NCBI GenBank assembly: GCA_002337005.1
Contig: DDFD01000025.1
Coordinates: 1,321 to 50,268, forward strand
Reading direction: 5' to 3'
Length of the DNA stretch: 48,948 nt
Source: Flavobacteriales bacterium UBA1937
Lineage (GTDB): Bacteria; Bacteroidota; Bacteroidia; Flavobacteriales; Weeksellaceae
The notes under the pieces are model-generated. The model did no database searches and had not been told where the DNA came from. It worked only from the letters and a program-made list of their open reading frames with translations. Numbering within the stretch: position 1 is the first letter of the stretch; the number at the start of each line of letters is the position of its first letter. A program made the position numbers and the translations under genes. Of this stretch, positions 41,127 to 48,948 are shown piece after piece.

Positions 41127-42200
41127 ATGAAAATCCTAAAATCTCATATTACAAGAAACATTTTAATACTTGGGATGTTTTCTTTGATATTCTCTATTTC
41201 TTGTAGTAGATCAAATGACGATTCGAATTCAAACAATACTTTGTCATCATTAACAATTAATGTTGATATTATTGGAGCCTCTACATCAAATCCTAATGGA
41301 GATGGTACAGGAGCGTTTAAAATTACAGCAAAGGCTAATAATGCTACATCGTATAGTATGAGAATTGGAGCTGACGTTTTTTCATCTAAAGATGGAATAT
41401 TTAATTATACCGCAAATATATCCGGTACGAATTCATATACAGTATATGTAACGGCATACAATGGTGATAAATCCATCTCATCTAGCACAACCGTAACAGT
41501 TTATAAATTACCTGCACAACTCTGGTCAGATGAATTCAACACAGATGGTGTGCCTAATCCTAATAACTGGGGTTATGACACAGGGAATAATAACGGTTGG
41601 GGAAATAATGAACTTGAGTATTATACAAATAGGCAAGAGAACGCATATGTAAGCAATGGAACTTTAAAAATTGTTCTTAAAAAGGAAGCATATCAAGGAT
41701 TTAATTATACATCAGCCAGATTACTTTCAAAAGGAAAATTTTCTTTTAAATATGGTAAAGTTGATATCAGAGCAAAACTACCAGCAGGAGGAGGAACTTG
41801 GCCAGCTCTTTGGATGCTAGGAGATAATATTTCAACGGTCAATTGGCCTGCTTGTGGCGAAATAGATATTATGGAACACGTAGGTAATCAATTGAATAAA
41901 ATATTTGGAACACTTCATCATCCTGGTCATTCCGGGGCAAATGGAGATGGAGCCACTGTAAACATTCCCAATGTAACTTCAGAGTTTCATCTTTATTCTC
42001 TAGATTGGGGGCCTTCTCAAATTAAGTTTTATGTAGATAATCAACTGTTTTATACATTCGCTAATAACTCAAACTTACCTTTTAATCAAAATTTTTTCTT
42101 TATAATGAATATTGCCATGGGAGGAAATTTCGGAGGGGCAGTAGATCCTAATTTTACTTCTTCTACCATGGAAATAGATTATATACGTGTGTATCAATAA
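41127..42200 (+). CDS. GH16 family beta-glucanase, lipoprotein (laminarinase type)
   Basis: A 357-residue lipoprotein with lipobox FSISC (Cys26). An Ig-like domain (about 40-127) precedes a GH16 domain (about 130-357) with the catalytic motif GEIDIMEH: E245 nucleophile, D247 and E250 acid/base. WPALWMLG and an NNNGWGNNELEYYT stretch are typical of GH16 laminarinases acting on beta-1,3-glucans. As a surface lipoprotein it would make the first cuts in the polysaccharide. It is the first enzyme gene after the internal terminator and is followed 17 bases later by a GH30 gene. Confidence 0.92.
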   Translation: MKILKSHITRNILILGMFSLIFSISCSRSNDDSNSNNTLSSLTINVDIIGASTSNPNGDGTGAFKITAKANNATSYSMRIGADVFSSKDGIFNYTANISGTNSYTVYVTAYNGDKSISSSTTVTVYKLPAQLWSDEFNTDGVPNPNNWGYDTGNNNGWGNNELEYYTNRQENAYVSNGTLKIVLKKEAYQGFNYTSARLLSKGKFSFKYGKVDIRAKLPAGGGTWPALWMLGDNISTVNWPACGEIDIMEHVGNQLNKIFGTLHHPGHSGANGDGATVNIPNVTSEFHLYSLDWGPSQIKFYVDNQLFYTFANNSNLPFNQNFFFIMNIAMGGNFGGAVDPNFTSSTMEIDYIRVYQ

Positions 42201-42217
42201 CATTCAAAAAATAAACA

Positions 42218-43669
42218 ATGAATATATTTAATTTTAGCAGAGCTGCACTTGCAGGTTTTGCGTTATTTACAGTATCATGCTGTTCTAGAGCCACTGAAGA
42301 GAATAAAAAGCCAGACCCTCCTGTAGATCCTCCAATTGTAAAAAATGAGGTGGACGTTTGGATTACAAAAGCAGATGAAACAATAAAGTTACAAAAGCAA
42401 ACATCTATTTTAGCCTTTACTACGGCTTCTAATTCTTTTCAAAATATAGAAATAGATCCATCTAAAACATATCAAAATATAGACGGTTTTGGCTATACTC
42501 TTACAGGAGGAAGCGTAGAGGTTATTAACCAATTGTCAGCATCAAAAAAGGAGGCGTTGCTTCAAGAATTATTTGGAAACGGAGACAATTCGATCGGGAT
42601 AAGTTATCTTAGGTTAAGTATTGGAGCTTCAGATTTAAATAGTTCTGTTTTCTCTTATGACGATCTTCCTGCAGGACAAACAGATATTACTTTGTCACAA
42701 TTCAGCTTATCAAAAGACCAAGCGTTGGTTGATATGCTAAAGAAAATATTAACGATTAACCCAAATATTAAAATCATTGCTACACCTTGGTCTCCACCAG
42801 TTTGGATGAAAGATAATGGTAGTTCTAAAGGTGGAAGCTTAAAACCAGAATATTATGGAGTATATGCCCAGTATTTTGTGAAGTACATTCAAGAAATGAA
42901 GAAAAATGGGATCACAATCGATGCTATTACACCTCAAAATGAACCTTTGCATCCAGGAAATAACCCAAGTATGTATATGACCGCTGAGCAACAAAGAGAT
43001 TTTATTAAAAATAATTTAGGTCCAGCTTTCCAAACTGCAAATCTTTCTACGAAAATAATAGCTTATGATCATAACTGTGACAAACCAGAGTACCCTTTAA
43101 CTATTTTAGCGGATACTGAAGCTTCTAAATTTGTTGATGGTTCAGCTTTTCATTTATATGTTGGGAATATTTTAGTTCTTAATAATGTGCACAATGCTTA
43201 TCCAAACAAAAATGTGTATTTCACAGAACAATGGACAGGTTCTACAGGGGCTTTCTCAGGAGATTTACTGTGGCATACAAAAAATGTAGTGATAGGTTCT
43301 ATGAGAAACTGGAGTAAAATTGCCCTAGAATGGAATCTTGCCAATGATGCTTCTTTTGGTCCTCACACTCCAGGTGGTTGTACCGAATGTAAAGGTGCAA
43401 TAACAATTAACAATAGTGAAACATTTACTAGAAATGTAGGCTACTACATTATTGCACAGGCTTCTAAATTTATCCCTCAAAATTCTGTAAGAATAAGCTC
43501 CACGGAAGTAGGAAATCTAAGTTCAGTTGCATTCAAAACACCAACGGGAAAAATAGCACTTATCATATTAAATGATGGAACAAATACTGAAACATTTAAT
43601 ATAAAATATAATGATAAAATTGCTACAACAACTTTATCTGCAAATTCTGTGGCAACTTATATATTCTAG
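42218..43669 (+). CDS. GH30 family glycosidase, lipoprotein (probable beta-1,6-glucanase)
   Basis: A 483-residue lipoprotein (SCC at residues 20-22). The GH30 (beta/alpha)8 domain shows IDGFGYTLTGG (about 88-98), the acid/base E242 in ITPQNEP and the nucleophile E337 in YFTEQWTG, plus IIATPWSPPVWMKDN. A C-terminal beta domain follows to residue 483. Close families include beta-1,6-glucanases (GH30_3) and glucosylceramidases. The neighbouring GH16 and GH3 genes favour a role on beta-1,6 branches of laminarin-like glucans, but subfamily assignment needs a tree. It lies 18 bases before the GH3 gene. Confidence 0.9.
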   Translation: MNIFNFSRAALAGFALFTVSCCSRATEENKKPDPPVDPPIVKNEVDVWITKADETIKLQKQTSILAFTTASNSFQNIEIDPSKTYQNIDGFGYTLTGGSVEVINQLSASKKEALLQELFGNGDNSIGISYLRLSIGASDLNSSVFSYDDLPAGQTDITLSQFSLSKDQALVDMLKKILTINPNIKIIATPWSPPVWMKDNGSSKGGSLKPEYYGVYAQYFVKYIQEMKKNGITIDAITPQNEPLHPGNNPSMYMTAEQQRDFIKNNLGPAFQTANLSTKIIAYDHNCDKPEYPLTILADTEASKFVDGSAFHLYVGNILVLNNVHNAYPNKNVYFTEQWTGSTGAFSGDLLWHTKNVVIGSMRNWSKIALEWNLANDASFGPHTPGGCTECKGAITINNSETFTRNVGYYIIAQASKFIPQNSVRISSTEVGNLSSVAFKTPTGKIALIILNDGTNTETFNIKYNDKIATTTLSANSVATYIF

Positions 43670-43687
43670 AATAATAAAAGGTAATTT

Positions 43688-45910
43688 ATGAAAAAGATAT
43701 TTCTTTCAATATTCATCGCAGGATTAGGGATAATTTCTGTTTCTGCTCAAAAATCCATCGATCAAAAAGTCACTGATTTAATGGCAAAAATGACTTTGGA
43801 AGAAAAAATTGGGCAACTTAATCAATATAATGATGACATCACCGCTACTGGTCCTGTTACCAAAGATGCCGACAAAGCAGGACAAGTTCGTGCTGGTAAA
43901 TTAGGTTCTATACTTAATGCAGTTGGTGTAAAAAATACCAGAAATTGGCAAGATCAAGCCATGCAATCTCGTCTTAAAATTCCTTTACTTTTCGGACAAG
44001 ATGTAATTCACGGTTTTAGAACTACCTTCCCAATTCCATTAGGAGAAACTGCAACTTGGGATATGAATTTAATTGAAAAATCTGCAAGAATTGCCGCTAC
44101 AGAGGCTTCGGCTTATGGTATTCATTGGACTTTTGCACCAATGGTGGACATTGGCAGAGATCCAAGATGGGGCAGAGTAATGGAAGGTGCAGGTGAAGAT
44201 ACTTATCTCGGAAGTTTGGTGGCAAAAGCCAGAGTAAAAGGTTTCCAAGGCAATGGTTTAGGAAATTTAGATGCAGTAATGGCTTGTACCAAACACTTCG
44301 CTGCGTATGGAGCTGGAGTTGGCGGTAGAGATTATAATTCTGTAGATATGAGTCTTCGCCAATTAAACGAAACATATTTGCCTCCTTACAAAGCTACTGT
44401 AGATGCAGGCGTTGCTACTTTTATGAATTCTTTCAATGATATTAACGGAATTCCTGCAACTGGAAATAAATACATCCAAAGAGACTTATTAAAAGGCGCT
44501 TGGAATTTCAAAGGATTTGTAGTTTCTGACTGGGGAAGCATCGGTGAAATGATTCCTCACGGTTTTGCTAAAGACAATAAAGATGCAGCTTTGAAAGCGA
44601 TTATTGCGGGAAGTGATATGGATATGGAAAGCCGTTCTTACATCAATCATTTAGCAGATTTAGTAAAAGAAGGAAAAGTAGATATTAAATTAATTGATGA
44701 TGCCGTTCGTAGAATTTTAACCAAAAAATACGAACTCGGTTTATTTGATAATCCGTATAAATTCTGCGACGAAAAACGCGAAAAAGAACAAACCAACAAC
44801 CTCGAACACAGAAAATTCGCTAGAGAAATTGGTGCTAAAAGTATTGTTTTATTAAAAAATCAAACACAATTACTTCCGCTTTCTAAAACCACTAAAAAAG
44901 TGGCGATTATTGGTCCTTTTGCGAAAGCTACGGTAGATAATCACGGATTCTGGTCTATCGCTTTTCCTGATGATAACCAAAGAATTATTACTCAATTTGA
45001 CGGAATTAAAGCGCAATTAGATAAAAATTCAGAATTATTATACGCTCAAGGTTGTAATGTAAATGATAAAGATACTTCTATGTTTGCAGAAGCGGTAGAA
45101 ACTGCTAAAAAAGCAGATGTGGTGATTATGACTTTAGGTGAAGGTCACGCAATGAGTGGCGAAGCAAAATCTCGAAGCAATATCCATTTTTCGGGAGTTC
45201 AAGAAGATTTATTAAAAGAAATTGCAAAAACAGGGAAACCTATTGTTTTATTGATTAACGCTGGTCGTCCTTTGGTTTTTGATTGGGCTTCAGAAAATAT
45301 TCCTACTATTGTATACACTTGGTGGTTAGGAACCGAAGCAGGAAATTCTATCGCAGATGTAATTTTTGGTAAAGTAAATCCTGGAGGTAAATTACCAATG
45401 ACTTTCCCAAGAACTGAAGGTCAAATCCCGATTTATTACAATCATTACAATACAGGAAGACCTGCAAAAGATGATAAAGACAGAAACTACGTTTCAGCTT
45501 ACATCGATTTAGATAACGATCCTGCTTATCCGTTCGGTTTTGGATTGAGTTATACCACTTTTAAATATTCTGATTTTAATGTAAGTTCTACAAATCTTAA
45601 AGGAAATCAAACGCTTGATATCAATGTAAATATTACCAATTCAGGGAATTATGACGGAGATGAAGTGGTGCAATTGTACATCAGAGATTTGGTAGGAAAA
45701 GTAGTTCGTCCTGTAAAAGAACTGAAAGGTTTCCAAAAACTCTACTTGAAAAAAGGAGAAACCAAAACCATAAACTTCAAATTAACTCCAGAAGATTTAA
45801 AATTCTACGACGAAGATTTGAATTACGATTGGGAATCTGGAGAATTTGACATTATGGTAGGAACCAGCTCTGCAGATGTACAAACAAAACGTATTAATTG
45901 GGAAAAATAA
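43688..45910 (+). CDS. bglX: GH3 family beta-glucosidase (BglX type)
   Basis: A 740-residue periplasmic enzyme with signal peptide (IISVSA-QK), a standard three-domain BglX-like GH3 protein: TIM-barrel, alpha/beta sandwich and C-terminal FN3-like domain. The conserved KHF (202-204), GGRDYNS and the nucleophile D281 in VVSDWGS are visible; HAMSGEAKSRS carries the likely acid/base Glu. It releases glucose from the non-reducing ends of beta-glucan oligosaccharides imported by SusCD. It is 7 bases before the second GH16 gene, clearly in the same operon. Codon use seems slightly less AT-rich than in susC, but I have not measured it. Confidence 0.93.
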   Translation: MKKIFLSIFIAGLGIISVSAQKSIDQKVTDLMAKMTLEEKIGQLNQYNDDITATGPVTKDADKAGQVRAGKLGSILNAVGVKNTRNWQDQAMQSRLKIPLLFGQDVIHGFRTTFPIPLGETATWDMNLIEKSARIAATEASAYGIHWTFAPMVDIGRDPRWGRVMEGAGEDTYLGSLVAKARVKGFQGNGLGNLDAVMACTKHFAAYGAGVGGRDYNSVDMSLRQLNETYLPPYKATVDAGVATFMNSFNDINGIPATGNKYIQRDLLKGAWNFKGFVVSDWGSIGEMIPHGFAKDNKDAALKAIIAGSDMDMESRSYINHLADLVKEGKVDIKLIDDAVRRILTKKYELGLFDNPYKFCDEKREKEQTNNLEHRKFAREIGAKSIVLLKNQTQLLPLSKTTKKVAIIGPFAKATVDNHGFWSIAFPDDNQRIITQFDGIKAQLDKNSELLYAQGCNVNDKDTSMFAEAVETAKKADVVIMTLGEGHAMSGEAKSRSNIHFSGVQEDLLKEIAKTGKPIVLLINAGRPLVFDWASENIPTIVYTWWLGTEAGNSIADVIFGKVNPGGKLPMTFPRTEGQIPIYYNHYNTGRPAKDDKDRNYVSAYIDLDNDPAYPFGFGLSYTTFKYSDFNVSSTNLKGNQTLDINVNITNSGNYDGDEVVQLYIRDLVGKVVRPVKELKGFQKLYLKKGETKTINFKLTPEDLKFYDEDLNYDWESGEFDIMVGTSSADVQTKRINWEK

Positions 45911-45916
45911 AATTTT

Positions 45917-46723
45917 ATGAAAATTAATTTTCTTAAACTAGGTTGGGCTTTATTCTCTGGAGTTCTATTGATTTCTGTGATGAATTGTGCCAATCACCCA
46001 TCGAAATCTCAATTCAAGAAATTGGTTTTTAGTGATGAATTTAATTACAAAGGTTTACCAGACGCCTCTAAATGGAATTATGCTGTAGGTGGAGATGGTT
46101 ACGGAAATAATGAAGCGCAGTTTTATACTAAAAATAGAACAGCCAATGCTAGAGTAGAAGATGGTAATCTAGTAATAGAAGCCAAAAAAGAGAATTGGGA
46201 AAAGAATCAATATACTTCTGCAAAATTATACACCAAAGGAATTTTTGGTCTAAAATACGGTTCTGTAGAAGTAAGGGCAAAACTCCCAAAAGGCAGAGGA
46301 ACCTGGCCTGCCATCTGGATGATGAGTGAAGATATGAAGAAATGGCCAGATGATGGCGAACTAGACATTATGGAACACGTAGGCTACAACCAGGGCTTTA
46401 TACATGCTTCTGTGCACACCAAAAAGTACAATCATGTTATTGGAACTCAGAAAACAGACACTTTGGTGGTTAAAGACGCCAGCGAAAAATTCCATATTTA
46501 TAGAGCAGACTGGACACCAGATAAAATAGATGTTTACGTAGATAATCAAAAATATTTTACCTACATCAATTCCGAAAAAACTTATGAAGCTTGGCCTTTT
46601 GACCAAAAAATGTACTTGATTTTGAACCTAGCAGTTGGTGGAAATTGGGGTGGAGCAAAAGGAATTGATGAAAGTATTTTTCCTCAGAAATTTTATATAG
46701 ATTACGTTAGAATTTATCAATAA
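45917..46723 (+). CDS. Second GH16 family beta-glucanase, lipoprotein
   Basis: A 268-residue lipoprotein (lipobox VMNCA, Cys24) consisting only of the GH16 domain. The catalytic motif is GELDIMEHVGY with E148, D150 and E153; GTWPAIWMM and LAVGGNWGGAKG match laminarinases. It resembles the catalytic part of the first GH16 protein of the locus but lacks the N-terminal Ig-like domain. Two GH16 enzymes in one locus often split the work between long polysaccharide and short oligosaccharides. It lies between GH3 and the EEP-family gene, 11 bases before the latter. Confidence 0.92.
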   Translation: MKINFLKLGWALFSGVLLISVMNCANHPSKSQFKKLVFSDEFNYKGLPDASKWNYAVGGDGYGNNEAQFYTKNRTANARVEDGNLVIEAKKENWEKNQYTSAKLYTKGIFGLKYGSVEVRAKLPKGRGTWPAIWMMSEDMKKWPDDGELDIMEHVGYNQGFIHASVHTKKYNHVIGTQKTDTLVVKDASEKFHIYRADWTPDKIDVYVDNQKYFTYINSEKTYEAWPFDQKMYLILNLAVGGNWGGAKGIDESIFPQKFYIDYVRIYQ

Positions 46724-46734
46724 ATAAAGACTAA

Positions 46735-47577
46735 ATGAAAATTAAAAACTTACTTTCAGCGGTTTTACTATTGTTTTTTGCATCTTATTTTGCACAAAAT
46801 ACCATTGAGGTGATGAGTTTTAACATCAGATTAGGTAGTGTAGATGATGGAGAAAACCATTGGAATATCAGAAAAGATAAAGTAAAAGACCTTATCAATT
46901 ACTACGAGGCAGATTTCGTAGGATTGCAAGAAGCGCAAAGACCTCAGATTAATTATTTGCTAGAAAATAATTCATTGTACAGTTTCTTAGGTAAACCTAG
47001 AGATGATGGAGAAAATTCTGAGTTCTCTTGTATTTTTTATCTCAAAAATAAATACAAAGTTCTAGAACAAAACACGTTTTGGCTCTCCGAAACTCCAGAA
47101 AAATCTACCAAATCTTGGGATGCAGCCTATCCTAGAATTGTAACCTACGCACTTTTTGAAAATCTTAAAACCAAGAAAAAAGTATGGGTGTTTAATACCC
47201 ATTTTGACCACGTAGGAATTGTTGCAAGACAAAAATCTGCGGAAATTATTCTCAAAAAAATGAAAGAATTACAGCGTAAAAAGAACTATCCTGCAATTCT
47301 AACCGGAGATTTCAATTCTCAGAAAAAAGATCCTTGGATGCAGCCTCTTTTTGAAAATCTTCAAGAAGCTAGCAGCAATAGTCTTACCAAACCTTACGGT
47401 GGAATCGCCACTTGGAACGGCTTCAAATTCAACGAGAAACCAACCGAACAGATAGATTTTATCTTCGGGTCAAAAAACAATACAATGGTAAAAAAGTTTA
47501 GAACAATTACTGATTTTTATGATTTTAAATATCCTTCAGACCATTTACCAATTATTGCCAAAATAGAACTAAAATAA
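46735..47577 (+). CDS. Endonuclease/exonuclease/phosphatase-family secreted protein
   Basis: A 280-residue secreted protein (signal peptide to about residue 21, YFA-QN) with the EEP fold: MSFNIRLGSVDDGENHW, E66 in FVGLQEAQRP, the TGDFNSQKKD motif and the final SDHLPIIAKI. These are metal-binding and catalytic residues of the family, so it is probably an active phosphoesterase. Such proteins occur often in Bacteroidetes glycan loci, but their substrate there is unknown. Removal of phosphate or phosphodiester groups from the glycan, or phosphate gain, are guesses. It lies between GH16 and GH30, within the same operon. Confidence 0.85.
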   Translation: MKIKNLLSAVLLLFFASYFAQNTIEVMSFNIRLGSVDDGENHWNIRKDKVKDLINYYEADFVGLQEAQRPQINYLLENNSLYSFLGKPRDDGENSEFSCIFYLKNKYKVLEQNTFWLSETPEKSTKSWDAAYPRIVTYALFENLKTKKKVWVFNTHFDHVGIVARQKSAEIILKKMKELQRKKNYPAILTGDFNSQKKDPWMQPLFENLQEASSNSLTKPYGGIATWNGFKFNEKPTEQIDFIFGSKNNTMVKKFRTITDFYDFKYPSDHLPIIAKIELK

Positions 47578-47597
47578 ACGATCCAAAAACTATTATT

Positions 47598-48948
47598 ATG
47601 AAAACGAAAACTGCAATAATGCTTTCATTATTTGCATTTAGCGTAGGCTTCGCACAGCAAAAAAACATGGCGAAAGAAGCAAGAATTTACACTACTGCAA
47701 AAAATCAAACCGAAAAATTTGCGCTCACGAAAGCAAGTTTTCAGAATTTTCCTCAACCTACAGAAAGAGACATTTGTGTTTTTGTAGATCCGGATTTTAA
47801 ATATCAAAAAATTTCTGGAATTGGTGGCGCCATTACGGATGCCGCCGCAGAAACATTCTATAAACTCCCAAAAGATAAACAGCAAGAAATCATTAATGCT
47901 TATTTTGGCAAAAATGGGTTGAACTATAATTTGGTGAGAACCAATATGAATTCTTGTGATTTCAGTAGCGATTCTTATACCTATGTTCAAGAAAATGATA
48001 AAGAACTGAAAACGTTCAATATTCAGCACGATGAAAAGTATAAAATCCCGATGATTAAATGGGCTCAAAAAACGATTGGCAAAGATTTTAAATTTTATTT
48101 CAGTCCGTGGTCTCCACCTGCTTGGATGAAGGATAACAATGATATGCTGCACGGAGGTAAGCTCAAAAAAGAATACTATCAATCTTGGGCTAATTATTAT
48201 GTGAAATTTATAAAAGAATACGAGAAAAGAGGAATTCCTGTTTGGGGATTAACTGTACAAAATGAACCAATGGCAATTCAGACTTGGGAATCTTGTATCT
48301 ACACCGCCGAAGAAGAAGCAGAATTTTTAGGAAAAAACCTTGGCCCTACCCTTTGGAAAAATGGTTATAAAGACAAGCAAGTCATTATTTGGGATCATAA
48401 CAGAGACTTGCTTTATCAAAGAGCAACTACTACATTAAATAATAGTTTGGCAAATAAGTATGCTACAGGAATTGGCTTTCACTGGTATGAAACTTGGACG
48501 AAGTCTCAGCCAATGTTCAACAATGTTGCAGAAACTAAAAAAGCTTTTGCAGATAAATTTTTAATTTTCACAGAAGGCTGTATTGAGAATTTTAAATTTG
48601 ATCAAATTTACGAGTGGAGATTAGGAGAATTCTACGGAAAAAACATGATTAATGATTTTAACAATGGCTTATCAGCTTGGACGGATTGGAACATTCTCTT
48701 AGACGAAACAGGTGGACCTAATCATGTGGGTAATTTCTGCTATGCTCCCATTATTGCAGATACCCGAACAGGTGAGCTGCATTACACTCCAGAATATTAT
48801 TACATAGGTCACATTTCAAAATTTGTAAAAAATAATGCCAGAAGATTAGGCACTACCACCAATAGAGATTTTATCTCTTCTACTTCTTTTGTTAATCAAA
48901 ACGGAGAAACTGTAGTAGTAGTGATGAATACTTCTAGCGAAGAAACAA
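47598..48948 (+). CDS. Second GH30 family glycosidase, 3' end outside window
   Basis: The first 450 residues of a secreted GH30 enzyme with signal peptide (FSVGFA-QQ) but no lipobox, so it is probably periplasmic or exported. The KISGIGGAITDAAAET stretch, FSPWSPPAWMKDN, the acid/base E223 in LTVQNEP and the nucleophile E326 in LIFTEGC are visible. It looks closer to glucosylceramidase/beta-1,6-glucanase-type GH30 enzymes than the lipoprotein GH30 of this locus does. The start ATG at 47598 follows the EEP gene by 20 bases. The last part of the C-terminal beta domain is cut by the window end; no frameshift is seen. Confidence 0.92.
   Translation, partial: MKTKTAIMLSLFAFSVGFAQQKNMAKEARIYTTAKNQTEKFALTKASFQNFPQPTERDICVFVDPDFKYQKISGIGGAITDAAAETFYKLPKDKQQEIINAYFGKNGLNYNLVRTNMNSCDFSSDSYTYVQENDKELKTFNIQHDEKYKIPMIKWAQKTIGKDFKFYFSPWSPPAWMKDNNDMLHGGKLKKEYYQSWANYYVKFIKEYEKRGIPVWGLTVQNEPMAIQTWESCIYTAEEEAEFLGKNLGPTLWKNGYKDKQVIIWDHNRDLLYQRATTTLNNSLANKYATGIGFHWYETWTKSQPMFNNVAETKKAFADKFLIFTEGCIENFKFDQIYEWRLGEFYGKNMINDFNNGLSAWTDWNILLDETGGPNHVGNFCYAPIIADTRTGELHYTPEYYYIGHISKFVKNNARRLGTTTNRDFISSTSFVNQNGETVVVVMNTSSEET

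Noticed and set aside
44097..44375. Minus-strand frame of 92 codons within the GH3 gene
   Set aside because: It lies antisense to the conserved catalytic domain of GH3 and has no recognisable features.
47628..48182. Minus-strand frame of 184 codons at the end of the window
   Set aside because: The plus strand carries a clear GH30 gene with both catalytic glutamates across this region; the minus frame is its shadow.

Overview
The window looks like chromosome of a Flavobacteriia member, most likely Weeksellaceae (Chryseobacterium/Cloacibacterium-like). The support is strongly AT-rich DNA, Bacteroidetes-type promoters (TTTG, about 18-20 bases, TAnnTTTG), a SusC/SusD pair, a type A T9SS sorting domain, SprB repeats and the cydA-DUF4492 arrangement. 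The genus is inferred from family content; no rRNA or other marker is present.

Layout. (1) 1-930: start of cytochrome bd oxidase subunit I (cydA, running off the left edge) behind a small DUF4492 membrane protein. (2) About 1.3-8.4 kb: an integrative and mobilizable element, all on the minus strand. It holds a tyrosine integrase, a winged-helix regulator with a nucleotidyltransferase (possible type IV toxin-antitoxin pair), a small HTH protein, an SF3-type helicase, a Toprim primase and a Mob/Pre relaxase. Three repeat clusters (5.6, 3.7-3.9 and 2.5-2.6 kb) sit between its genes. At its right edge is a tRNA-3'-end-like fragment followed by a plus-strand terminator, read here as an attachment remnant. 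(3) 8.5-30.2 kb: a long minus-strand locus with a clear promoter at 30157-30186. A 1564-residue secreted protein of unknown function leads to a 1771-residue modular secreted protein (FN3, metzincin-like HELGH site, variable C-terminus). Next come a probable immunity gene, a start-less orphan deaminase cassette and four small AT-rich genes, then an IS1-family transposase. The locus ends with an FN3 protein, a SprB-repeat T9SS cargo protein, a PKD lipoprotein and an outer-membrane barrel. I read it as a polymorphic toxin locus joined to a surface-exposed T9SS-associated module. (4) 30.3-33.2 kb: a broken histone-H1-like gene, a shared terminator and a NarL-type two-component pair. (5) 33.5-48.9 kb: a beta-glucan utilisation locus. 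A Nudix-fold regulator and an MFS transporter are on the minus strand, divergent from SusC, SusD, a surface glycan-binding lipoprotein, GH16, GH30, GH3, GH16, an endonuclease/exonuclease/phosphatase-family protein and a second GH30 cut by the window end.

The glucan locus reads as one pathway. Lipoprotein GH16 and GH30 enzymes cut beta-1,3 and probably beta-1,6 linkages, SusCD and the binding protein capture and import oligosaccharides, GH3 releases glucose, and the MFS protein could carry sugars over the inner membrane. The likely substrate is laminarin or a fungal-type beta-1,3/1,6-glucan.

The most interesting part is 17.8-20.3 kb. The start-less deaminase cassette begins with a segment homologous to the last ~57 residues of the big toxin, including a 22-nt stretch with only two mismatches. 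That is the arrangement expected if recombination can exchange the toxin tip.
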